From Planctomycetota bacterium (GTDB lineage Bacteria; Planctomycetota; Planctomycetia; Gemmatales; Gemmataceae): a stretch of 64,000 bases of DNA. The position numbers were made by a program, and so were the translations under genes. Positions 8,701 through 16,766 of this stretch are shown piece after piece (position 1 is the first letter of the stretch; every line of letters starts with the position of its first letter). A model generated the notes under the pieces. It worked only from the letters and a program-made list of their open reading frames with translations, was not told the DNA's origin and did no database searches. Location: contig JACPZP010000096.1 in the NCBI GenBank assembly GCA_016195405.1, forward strand, positions 1 through 64,000, written 5' to 3'.

Positions 8701-11700
8701 GATGAAATCCCTTTCCCTGGACCGGGACCTGGTAGCCGCTTCTGGGCTTGGAAACGGCCACAGGAAGCACCGGCGCTCCGTCCAGATAGCTCCCTTCACG
8801 AAGGTCGATATTCGCCAAGGGCACGGTGAGCACCGCTTTGTCCGCAAAGCTGTAAATCTCATATTGAGCGGTGAACTCCGCCACCTGTCCCGTCGTTTTT
8901 CCCTGATAGGCAGCGCTTACGAGGACTGTGTCCGCGCGCGCCCCGCCGATCCGTTCCATTTCGCTTAGTTTTTTCAAGAGCTCAGGCGAAACGAAAACCT
9001 GCTGGCTGCCAGCGACGCTTTCCACGATCCAAATGGGGTACGGTTCAGGTTCGCCGGTGCGCGCGGAAGGAAGAATGACCGCCACCGTAAGAAGGACTGA
9101 AAGCATGCGTACCGCGGCGGAACCCATGATCGCCCGATTGGAAGAAGCTTGCTGTATCGGGTTATCTGCCGGTCGACGATTGACTCTGACGTACCAACAA
9201 ACGACCAAGGCTGCCACAAGGCCCAAAGGGAAGCCGGCCAGCGGCCTTAGCGCGATCGGCAGGACAAAGACGGCGGCGCCGAGACAGCATAAAACCAGCG
9301 CCAACAATCGGATCCGCCATGAATCCGTGAAAAACCTGCGCAATTGCCACGATAGCGTCAAGAGAACTCCTGCCAAGACAAGACCGAGGAAGCGAACAGG
9401 CGCGGCCGCAACCAGATTGACCTCGCCTGCCGCGCCGCCTGGCACTTGCTGCCACTGGGTCCAGCCCGGCGGTAGGGCGTCTGGGACTAATGGAGACATG
9501 ATCTCTTCTTGACTGCCGGCGTCACATGCAGTTGGACATTGCGTTAAGAGCCACGCGGAAAGTGAAGCAAAACGACCCAAGCCATCTTGACCATGCGTCT
9601 TCGCCTCCAACAAAGCTGCTTTCACCGACTCGTTGGTTTCAACTTGATTCTGCCAAACATCGTGGCGCGAACGCGTCGTCAATAGGATCCCACCGGGAAT
9701 CGTTATGGTGACGATGTCGAGACTTCCCACGAGACTTAAAATGCTATTGGTGGTCTTGGCTGGTTCAACAGGCAGCGGAGTCTTCGGACTTAACCCCATG
9801 GTTCGGAGTCCTTCCAAGTCGATCAATGGAACAAGTTGATTCTGAAGATAACCAAGCGAAAGTTGTCGCAAAGCGACTCCCAGGGACGTCACGGTGTCGT
9901 CCTTTTTGCGCCAAACAGCATCCGCTCCAAGAATCGCCTGCCTTTGCAACTCCGTTTTTTCCTTCGTGATCCCGGGCCAAACTGCTTCAAGCACGTTGCT
10001 TCCGAATTGCCAAGTTTGATGCGGGCTCAGATTGGCGCTTTCGCCGAATGCCGGCTGCCATGCGCCTTGGTCCAACGGGATGATGCCGGGAGGCAATCGT
10101 AAGACGTGGCGCACGACCGCCGCTCTCGCCGGCAAACGAGGCAACATGCCCTTCATTTCGCATCCAAGAAGCCAGCGCGGCGTCTCCGTGGCGTAAGCAA
10201 TTTCGCAAACCTGCCGCGACTTTGACGCCGCGACCGGCAAGACGAGCGGTGCTTCTGCGGGTTGGATTATCGCAAGATTCTCCAGCCACCGACCGTTGAG
10301 CTTAACCGCCAGTACTTTCGAAGTTGTGGCCGGCAATCGCACGGGCAAGTCACCTCCCGGCCAATTCCAGACATCAAAGCGCAGGTGGTGAAGACATGTC
10401 GTACCGGATTCCAACTGCGTTGCGAGTTGAACGCTATCGAACATGGTCTGGCCGCGCTCTGTGACGTCCTGAGGCGTGGTCCAAACCGAGAGGCTCGGAA
10501 TCGCAACACGATCGTCGGCTTCATAACGGAATTCGTGATATGGGGCCGCGAAAGACTCAGTCATGCCGATTCCCGCGCCAAGTTCACTCTCAATGGCGAG
10601 ATTCCGGCCGCGCGTTTTCGAAATCAGAAGGCCGGCGCCCCAAAGCTTGATTTGCCCATCGAGCTTGTCGGCCTCGGGAATCACCAAGACGGGGATGTCC
10701 CAGTGCGTCTCAAGCTCCGGACCTCGGCGGATCTCGGGCGCGAGCCGAGCTTTTACGAGGATGGTCTCTCCCTTTTCGAGGGGGTTTTGCAAGTGCAGCC
10801 GCCAACGCTGAAATCGCGGCGCGCCGATTCCACAAAAGACGCGCTCGAATGGAGATTGCGGCCCCAGGGCCAACAGGCCAGGCAAGACCTCCTCTAGCGA
10901 CAATCGCTCCACGCGACGAACGATCGCGCTGCCGCCGTCGCTCGACCATGCGAGGCCGCCGTCTATTGGTGCGGAGATTAGCAAGTCTATGAACGACGGA
11001 GAGCCAAGCACTGGCTCCACGTCGAGGCGCGCGGTCCAGTCGCCGTGGCTCGAACCGAGGGACGCTTCCTGCCGGCATCGAGCCCTTAGCTTGGACTTCT
11101 GCGGCATCACCCGCAGTTGACCCGAAACGGGCTTTTCACGCCAAAGGAAAGAATACGTCGACGGCGAAGGACCGGGCCCTTCCAACTCGGCCGAGGAGGA
11201 TGAGGCCGTGCTCGGTACGAAAACCGCCCGAAACACCGGATCGAGGTTGATGGCATAGGCGCCGCGCCGCAACGTGGCGTCAACCGGAATAAGATCGGGA
11301 AGGCTCAGCACCTGCGCGGACGGCCCCCAATCGCTTTCACGAGTGAGCCGAACGTTGAGCCGAATTGGATTTCTGGGAGTCATACCCCGTTGCAGTTCCA
11401 CAAGGAGCATGGGGCCAGCGGCGCTCCACGTTCGCATCACCTCGGCGGGCTCGACTTGCACGTCGGCAACGCGCCAAGCTCCTTCGGGGAGGCGCAGAGC
11501 GAGATGGAAAAGGCTGCCACGATGCAATTCATAGGTGCCGTTGACCTTCAAGGTCATCTCGCGCGGCCGAATCTGCCACAAGGTTTCTTGCTGAACCAAG
11601 AGGTCGAAACCGTTGCTTCGAAACAGGGCAGAGGGTCGTCGAGTGGGGCCGGCGTCTTTTCCCGGGCTGTTCAAGCTAAGCACGTGAGCGCCGTTGGCAT

Positions 11701-12898
11701 CGGTAGTTGTCGATGCCAGCCGGAAATCCCCTGAACTCCATCGTTCCATGTTCACGTCCGGATCCACGACGACTTGCAGATTTTCTCCGCGCATAACGAC
11801 CTTGAGATGCTCGGCGCGGTCGCTGCTCTCGCGCAGGCGCATCCACGGACTGAGCCACGGTTTTTCCTCGGGCTCGCGCGGCGTCTGACACCGAATCCTA
11901 AGGCCCTGCAACGGCCCATGCATCGCGCCGCGAAACTTTACCGTAAGACGCGCCGGATCGCCTGCGGCGTGCTCCCAACTTAATATGTCCGCGTTTCGGC
12001 ACGCAACTTCAAGCGGCTGCAACGACGGGTCGCAGTCGAAAACCAACTCGTTCAGAACGGCATGCAAAATCTCGAGGTTGAACTCAATCTCCACTCCAAC
12101 CCTGCTTGGAGTGATCCGCTGCTTGTTCTGCACTTGGGCGAGAAGCAACGGCGGCATCAACTCGGGCTCCATGAATCGCCGCACCAAAATCTCTGCCTGA
12201 GCGCGGCCGGTAAATTGCAAGCGCCACATCCGCTTTCCGGGACTTTCGGCGTCGTGGGGCCCCGTTAGGAGGGCCTCTCCCCGCAAGACAAGCACCACAT
12301 GATCCGCGGGCAGCTTCAACTCCAAAACGGAAACAGGCGAAGCCGGCACTTGAATGTCGAATTTCAGCCCGTTGGGGACGACGGCGCCGCGCAAGCTCCA
12401 GTCAAAGAAGAATGACTGCTCGCCCGACTTTTCCACAAGCAGCCCGGGACCGCTCGGATTGAGATCACCCAGCACGGCCGCACTGCCGCCGGCGGACTTG
12501 ACCTTGCTGAGCGCGAGATTCAGGCCTCCCAAAGGAACGACTCCCGGCCCGGGACCCGCGTGAAGAACGGTCCATTGGCCGCCTCCCACGATGGCATGCC
12601 TTTCCAGGTCCGCACTGTACGAAGCCTTTACAAGTCGAGGCGGGTTCTTAAGCGCTTCGCGGGCGCCGGCCGCACGTTGCACCATGGCCTCAAACTCGGG
12701 CCGCGCCAACTGCACGAGAACACCGGGCCGCGCTCGCTCCACTTCAGCCTGGAGTCGCGCGGCCGGAATCACGATTCGGCGCATGGGCAGTGGATCATCG
12801 AATTGGGAGCTTTGGGCGGAACAGAGCGAGACGAAGGCACAACCAGCGAAGAGGGCCGCTGCGGAGAATGCCGGTGCGAAGGCTACGCATCGTCGCAT
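5726..12898 (-). CDS. Giant two-module membrane-anchored protein (about 2,390 aa)
   Basis: I do not recognise the family. The chosen start at 12898 gives a signal peptide (MRRCVAFAPAFSAAALFAG) and lies 10 nt after the stop of the upstream gene; a longer frame reaches 12991. Module 1 (about 40-1250) is long and beta-rich and ends in hydrophobic helices (GLVLAGVLLTLSWQL, LLALVLCCLGAAVFVLPIA). At residue 1258 a second, signal-peptide-like segment begins (MGSAAVRMLSVLLTVAVIL), followed by module 2, which again ends in membrane helices (ELLAFALTAFLVFSFMP). Both modules resemble the single-module product of the gene just upstream. A PAGGT repeat at residues 1535-1564 is encoded by 15-bp tandem repeats. 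It looks like an in-frame fusion of two tandem paralogues. The likely location is the cell envelope; the function is unknown. Confidence 0.85.
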   Translation of the reverse strand: MRRCVAFAPAFSAAALFAGCAFVSLCSAQSSQFDDPLPMRRIVIPAARLQAEVERARPGVLVQLARPEFEAMVQRAAGAREALKNPPRLVKASYSADLERHAIVGGGQWTVLHAGPGPGVVPLGGLNLALSKVKSAGGSAAVLGDLNPSGPGLLVEKSGEQSFFFDWSLRGAVVPNGLKFDIQVPASPVSVLELKLPADHVVLVLRGEALLTGPHDAESPGKRMWRLQFTGRAQAEILVRRFMEPELMPPLLLAQVQNKQRITPSRVGVEIEFNLEILHAVLNELVFDCDPSLQPLEVACRNADILSWEHAAGDPARLTVKFRGAMHGPLQGLRIRCQTPREPEEKPWLSPWMRLRESSDRAEHLKVVMRGENLQVVVDPDVNMERWSSGDFRLASTTTDANGAHVLSLNSPGKDAGPTRRPSALFRSNGFDLLVQQETLWQIRPREMTLKVNGTYELHRGSLFHLALRLPEGAWRVADVQVEPAEVMRTWSAAGPMLLVELQRGMTPRNPIRLNVRLTRESDWGPSAQVLSLPDLIPVDATLRRGAYAINLDPVFRAVFVPSTASSSSAELEGPGPSPSTYSFLWREKPVSGQLRVMPQKSKLRARCRQEASLGSSHGDWTARLDVEPVLGSPSFIDLLISAPIDGGLAWSSDGGSAIVRRVERLSLEEVLPGLLALGPQSPFERVFCGIGAPRFQRWRLHLQNPLEKGETILVKARLAPEIRRGPELETHWDIPVLVIPEADKLDGQIKLWGAGLLISKTRGRNLAIESELGAGIGMTESFAAPYHEFRYEADDRVAIPSLSVWTTPQDVTERGQTMFDSVQLATQLESGTTCLHHLRFDVWNWPGGDLPVRLPATTSKVLAVKLNGRWLENLAIIQPAEAPLVLPVAASKSRQVCEIAYATETPRWLLGCEMKGMLPRLPARAAVVRHVLRLPPGIIPLDQGAWQPAFGESANLSPHQTWQFGSNVLEAVWPGITKEKTELQRQAILGADAVWRKKDDTVTSLGVALRQLSLGYLQNQLVPLIDLEGLRTMGLSPKTPLPVEPAKTTNSILSLVGSLDIVTITIPGGILLTTRSRHDVWQNQVETNESVKAALLEAKTHGQDGLGRFASLSAWLLTQCPTACDAGSQEEIMSPLVPDALPPGWTQWQQVPGGAAGEVNLVAAAPVRFLGLVLAGVLLTLSWQLRRFFTDSWRIRLLALVLCCLGAAVFVLPIALRPLAGFPLGLVAALVVCWYVRVNRRPADNPIQQASSNRAIMGSAAVRMLSVLLTVAVILPSARTGEPEPYPIWIVESVAGSQQVFVSPELLKKLSEMERIGGARADTVLVSAAYQGKTTGQVAEFTAQYEIYSFADKAVLTVPLANIDLREGSYLDGAPVLPVAVSKPRSGYQVPVQGKGFHRLTLAFAARTTTMGEAQELTFTGPSLFQNEFEFVAPISVRDLHLSRSVGEEKLTASSGRMEVRANLGRGGLVRATWRKGESAAAQATIEVRESHFWDLRPGSLSLSAALHYDVGKASVDRLTVALPLDFEVRSVDAGGTPAGGTSAGGTSTGGTSTGGTPAGGTPAGATEPILKTWRLVSRDGARTLMIELARPASGRFTIVLGLIPRFDPAGSSLLLRLPTPQEGKQVEGFLAYRLDNADAAEKAQNLGLTSLAPELFGKHWSAAGLREIGPVTRAFSFRRSGAGAALALALSPVRPQATQEATWIVSSSHADFSADIKIVSSSEDLSLIELTVPPALTLAEIKGAQVHHWTRQDAVTQIWLRQPRKQATLHVTGWAKLPQPAVAGKPGHFVIPMLGVQKARLGASVVKVSEATGITVEVERLRSMTRLPGSKGGVAFAAQAPDSEAALVIRQAAAAPAARALSTVEQRGKSCEFLCQVQLRELEGKHPPFTLHVREFASEKVVLQAPPGVVTGYTRRGDDHAWTIAIAPGVPQPVILRLQGRFVANPTRKWTMPRLALEGARLTDCLVGLVGPNLHSVLTEEMSPVAEPAKELSAEFFPSVRPGAADTFWRLSGSKSRLVFEMSAPNPSVEVLLAEQEAFFANDARWVHQAHLLIFAGGDGSFYFSLPQKTELLALAVDGSFLDPSLIGVNRYGFALDGAKRARRVDIRWQYLDGAEEIDHPKLEPLTVPGELSLPAYVRLVLPFSRSLRVDRPQPSDVDSRAIFENGKATVRLSNLLSPLSIKKNSSSIELLQAQKQFAWLNGVAHAAPEFYSSGPKEGMTWAAAWADLSRENVVLAKEYGWDSVRTAAESDPTPQWPRCELAHALGVSHDISADGHKSAVTLRVDDLASSREKIAWRRCELLAFALTAFLVFSFMPRGLALLARLWPEQLVLLGCLGMWVWGPSPIGFSFVALGVAGRLFWCMRLLSQFAATYVLNSPAAGSVPSKG
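8206..8295. repeat. Six 15-bp tandem repeats inside the giant gene
   Basis: Six consecutive 15-bp units of consensus CAGGCGTCCCGCCGG, with scattered changes (T for C, A for G). Read on the minus strand they encode Pro/Ser-Ala/Thr-Gly-Gly-Thr repeats in module 2 of the giant protein. The period is a multiple of three, so copy-number changes would keep the frame. This is probably a flexible, variable-length linker. Confidence 0.9.
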
Positions 12899-12908
12899 GA
12901 TGGGATGT

Positions 12909-15900
12909 TTAACTCGCGCTTTGGTTTGCGGAAGAGCCGACGGACGCAACCGGCGCGTCCACAGTGGTGATTTCCCTGGGACGCTTGCCACTGCCGCCCT
13001 GAATCAGCGACGAACCCGGTTTGAGCCGCGTGAAGCCAGGCATGAATACCACCTGTCGGCGATAGCTTTCGCGCAACATCCAGTTTGCTGCCAGAACCAC
13101 GGCAAGCACGAGCAACCCTGGCTGGCAGCCCATCGCAAAGGGCGCGACCCAGCCCGGCAGCGTCCAAGACAGTGCTATGATCCCGGCTGCCATGAGAACC
13201 AGGAGCAGCCAGAAAAACGCCCGCGAGAAAGGCGCCAAGAACAAGAGCAGTCCGCATCCCAGGACGGCCACCGAACAAAGAAGCAGCCAGATTTGCCGCG
13301 GCAAATGGAATAACGAGAAATCACCGGTTCCGGAATTCCAGAACGTCAAGCTGACCGGCCAGCCGCTGTTGACGACCTCGCGCCCGGTGAACCACTTTTC
13401 CAATTCCGCGCTGCTGACAGACGGCTCCGGGCCAAAGAGCCAGCCTTGCAGTCCCCATTTCCACTCCGTTGGAACCGCGCCCCAAGCGGGGACGGACAAC
13501 CAATGGTCGGGCACGTTGACCTGCCAACGCGCCCTTCCCAGAAGCAAGTCGTCACGGAAACTCGGCGCTGCCAGTAGCGTTTGAAAGAATCCTTGCTTCT
13601 CCGCGAACGACGCGGGAACCTTGTAGGCGATTTCCAGCACAACCGGCCGGTTGTAAAGGGATGCTTCGACCGGAATGGAAATCGCTCTTGGGTTTGTTCC
13701 GGCGCGACGCCACGAGATTTTCTTTTGATCGAGTTGCACGTAGGTCAAGCAGGATTCCGCGGGCAGCGGCAGTTCCAACGCAATCTGATGCGTGTTGATC
13801 TTTCGAAGCAAGTACCGGGCGCGATACGTCTGAGTCCCGTCCTCGTCTACCACCGTTTGAATTAAGGCGCGGTCGCCGATCAGGGCGGCTAGCTTGCCAG
13901 CGCCTGGGGCCGAGAGGCTCAAAACCAGCGACGGTTCTTCGCCCGCTGATTCCAGCACCAGCGCCGGCAGACTGTCCCGTTCGGCGACGACTTCCGCGCC
14001 GCGCTGCCGCCACAGTTGCGTGTGTGCCCCGTCGGCCAAGGCGGGAAAAACGCCCTGCTGTGTCCAAGCACGAACCTTCATGTCATGTCGAGCGGCCCCC
14101 TCAAGCCACAAAAGTGGAATCTCACGCAAACTTTGGGTTACCGTCGTCGCGGCCGGCGCCTGCTCCTGCGGCAGGCCTAGATCGTATTCGATGACCAAGT
14201 CCGCTTTGCCCGCGGCGTCGAGCGTTGGGGCCACCACTGCGACCTCGCGGTCCCGTTCGTGGCCAAGCAGGCGGCCTCCGGATGCAACCGTCAGCTTGGA
14301 GATGCTCCGTGGCGCCTTGAGTCGTACCGTCCGGCCGGCAAGCGTGCTGCCGCCCGCCGTCGGATCGCGGAGGGAGAAGGACAACTGCTGTCTCACTTGT
14401 GTCGAGTCGTCTCGCACGGTCACATCCGCCACCGAAGACACAGCCAAGTCGGAGCGATGCTGCGCCCAGGCCACCTCCACGGCCTGAGGCGACCGATCCC
14501 ACTGCGATTGAATCTGGCGCTTATCCGTCAGGGCAACCTCCGATCCCACGGGTCCCACCATCAAATCCAACTGACCGTCGGACTGGAGGATCACTTTGCC
14601 GCCGCGATCCAGCGTGCCCAACAACCGCGGCGGCTCGGCGCGAACGCGCCGGCTCGAAAATGGCACGAGGTACTTCCCCGTCAGCATCACTGTGAACTCA
14701 CGGCTTACGGTCCCCGAAACGAAGAGGCGGGCTCGGCGCTGAGCATCGGGCGGGCCCAATTCGCACCCCGACTCCCCCTCACAAAAAAAATCGAGCGGTT
14801 GAGCGAACGGCGTGCCCTGAGCTGCGCCTTCCAAGAGCGTCCCCAAGAACAGAGTTGCCGGAAACCCAGCCGAGGGATTGACAGCAAGACTTTCGAGGCC
14901 GGAAAGCCGAAGGCGTGGCAATTGCAATTCCAGTGATTCCACGCCCGCTTGCGGGGTTTTAACGAGGAATCTCGTTTTCGCATCGATGATCCAACCCTCG
15001 GTGCTCGGCCGAACCCGCAACACGTGTTCGAATGTGGATTCCACTTGTCCCTTTTCCGGCTTCAACTCTAACTCCAAAGGCACGTACGCCGGGCCCTTCA
15101 TCGTTTTGCCGCTGAGGTTCCAATACTGGAACATCGCCGCCAAATCTGCAGGGGCATTATTCGGCAGGTCGCGCTGATAGGTCTCGCCGTGACGATGGTA
15201 AAGCAACCGCTGCCCCCGAGTCGCCTCCGCCGGCGCATTTACCCGGATGACCCCTTGCTGCCGGTAAGCGCCGACAACTGCGAACGGGCCGACGGAGGCG
15301 CGCGTGTTGGCCGCCGGCCGGGAAAGGCGACTCTGAACGTTCACCGCGATGCGCTCGCCGCTCGGCTCTTTGAGCTTCAACACGTGATGGGGGTTGTTGC
15401 CATCCGGATTGATCACGTCGAAAGCAAGACTTCCAGGGACCTTCACCTCGACACGGGCGCCCGGCGGCAATAGAAGGCGCCACTCCGTCGTCTGGCCGCG
15501 CAGGTCCTCCAGTGTCATTTCCGCCGTGACGTGCACATGGGTCGCATCCAACTTCACCGACACTTGACTTTCGGCACTCAAGAGCGGACCCTGGCCGGGC
15601 AGCGTGACCGGCTCCTTCCAAGCCATGGCCACTGTCTTGATCTTTCCCAGCGCTAGCTCCCAGCGATTTTGCACGCGCTGTTTTTCCAGATTGCCGTTCC
15701 AACGGACTTCCTTGACACCAGGCGGCAATTCGAGCGCCAGGGTGGTCACCGCGGCCCCGGGCAGTCCGAGGTCGAAGCCACGCTCCGCTCCGCCGGCGAC
15801 ACCTGGTGCACGTTTCAGGCCGACGGGCAATCTCAGGTTCAACACCAGCCGGTGGATGCCTTCCTTTTCCACTTTGGCCGCGTAGCCATCGTCGCTGTAA

Positions 15901-16391
15901 TCAAGGGTCGGCACCGCGCCGTCAAGATCCCCTTCGTCGACCAGAAAGGCGCCTTGGAGTCCAAGATAAATCGTGGTTCGCAGAGCTTCGGTTGTGAAGG
16001 CAAAATCGGCTCGCATGGTGATAAAGTCGCCTTCCAACTTGCCGGAAAGCTTGCAGGAATGCACGAGTCTGCGTTCGGGTTTGAGCTGTTTCTCCAATTG
16101 CAGAATGCGGTCCTGAAGCTCCTGATACGCCTCAGGACTCATCAGCACCATCTTGGGCCGTACCTTCAGCGCTTCCTTGAGTTCGTCCACCAGGATCAAG
16201 ACCGCCCCCGGCGGGATCTTCATCTTGTCCAGAGCGGGACTATCGCGGTCCGAAGACTGTTTCTTTCCCGTACTTTCCTCTGTCTTGGGTAGATCGTCTT
16301 TCTTGCTTGCCGGTTCTTGTGAGGCAGCCAACCCGGAGAGAAGCGCAAGCCCGCACGCAGCAGCCATTAGGCACGGCAACCGGCGATGCAT
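12909..16391 (-). CDS. Large membrane-anchored protein, single module (1,160 aa)
   Basis: Unrecognised family, related to both halves of the giant protein downstream. The start at 16391 has an excellent GGAGG 8-9 nt upstream and yields a signal peptide (MHRRLPCLMAAACGLALLSG). Next come a Lys/Glu-rich linker, a segment reading MVLMSPEAYQELQDRILQL that forms a short coiled coil, and about 850 residues of beta-strand-rich sequence. Near the end are three or four hydrophobic helices (IWLLLCSVAVLGCGLLLFL, FFWLLLVLMAAGIIALSW, GLLVLAVVLAANWML) and a Gly/Ser-rich tail. The SPEAYQEL motif has counterparts RPEFEAM and SPELLKKL in the two downstream modules. The product is probably exported and held in a membrane by its C-terminus, and co-expressed with the next gene. 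Confidence 0.85.
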   Translation of the reverse strand: MHRRLPCLMAAACGLALLSGLAASQEPASKKDDLPKTEESTGKKQSSDRDSPALDKMKIPPGAVLILVDELKEALKVRPKMVLMSPEAYQELQDRILQLEKQLKPERRLVHSCKLSGKLEGDFITMRADFAFTTEALRTTIYLGLQGAFLVDEGDLDGAVPTLDYSDDGYAAKVEKEGIHRLVLNLRLPVGLKRAPGVAGGAERGFDLGLPGAAVTTLALELPPGVKEVRWNGNLEKQRVQNRWELALGKIKTVAMAWKEPVTLPGQGPLLSAESQVSVKLDATHVHVTAEMTLEDLRGQTTEWRLLLPPGARVEVKVPGSLAFDVINPDGNNPHHVLKLKEPSGERIAVNVQSRLSRPAANTRASVGPFAVVGAYRQQGVIRVNAPAEATRGQRLLYHRHGETYQRDLPNNAPADLAAMFQYWNLSGKTMKGPAYVPLELELKPEKGQVESTFEHVLRVRPSTEGWIIDAKTRFLVKTPQAGVESLELQLPRLRLSGLESLAVNPSAGFPATLFLGTLLEGAAQGTPFAQPLDFFCEGESGCELGPPDAQRRARLFVSGTVSREFTVMLTGKYLVPFSSRRVRAEPPRLLGTLDRGGKVILQSDGQLDLMVGPVGSEVALTDKRQIQSQWDRSPQAVEVAWAQHRSDLAVSSVADVTVRDDSTQVRQQLSFSLRDPTAGGSTLAGRTVRLKAPRSISKLTVASGGRLLGHERDREVAVVAPTLDAAGKADLVIEYDLGLPQEQAPAATTVTQSLREIPLLWLEGAARHDMKVRAWTQQGVFPALADGAHTQLWRQRGAEVVAERDSLPALVLESAGEEPSLVLSLSAPGAGKLAALIGDRALIQTVVDEDGTQTYRARYLLRKINTHQIALELPLPAESCLTYVQLDQKKISWRRAGTNPRAISIPVEASLYNRPVVLEIAYKVPASFAEKQGFFQTLLAAPSFRDDLLLGRARWQVNVPDHWLSVPAWGAVPTEWKWGLQGWLFGPEPSVSSAELEKWFTGREVVNSGWPVSLTFWNSGTGDFSLFHLPRQIWLLLCSVAVLGCGLLLFLAPFSRAFFWLLLVLMAAGIIALSWTLPGWVAPFAMGCQPGLLVLAVVLAANWMLRESYRRQVVFMPGFTRLKPGSSLIQGGSGKRPREITTVDAPVASVGSSANQSAS

Positions 16392-16671
16392 GGGGCCTCC
16401 TTCCGGCACGAATGAGCCGAGAGAACGTGAGACGCTCATTATAACCGATGGAATCGGAATTCCACGCCCAGAATCCCTCGTCCGCCTGGTTTTACAGTCG
16501 CGCTTGGTGCATTTTGCCGCATATAGCGGATGCGCGTCCCATGAGGACCGAAATCAACGCCGGTGCGGCCTAGAACATTCTTTCAGAGGTCGATGAAGCA
16601 ATGTTTCGCACGTAACTCCTTTCACTGGCTAGTATTTCGAAAATGGTTTCAGCGAGTGGCTGGGACAGATG

Positions 16672-16755
16672 CAATCGGGCACTTCGCTGAAACAATCGGG
16701 CACTTCGCTGAAACAATCGGGCACTTCGCTGAAACAATCGGGCACTTCGCTGAAA
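16672..16755. repeat. Four 21-bp tandem repeats
   Basis: Four perfect copies of CAATCGGGCACTTCGCTGAAA plus a partial fifth (16756-16763). They lie immediately downstream of the DJ-1 fusion gene and about 280 bp upstream of the large membrane-protein gene start. There are no spacers, so this is not CRISPR. The remaining 16392-16671 stretch shows no gene. The unit could be an iterated protein-binding site for the downstream operon, or simple slippage. Confidence 0.9.
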
Positions 16756-16766
16756 CAATCGGACTC

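Noticed and set aside
16672..16755. Possible CRISPR array
   Set aside because: The 21-bp units are directly adjacent without spacers, and there are no cas genes.
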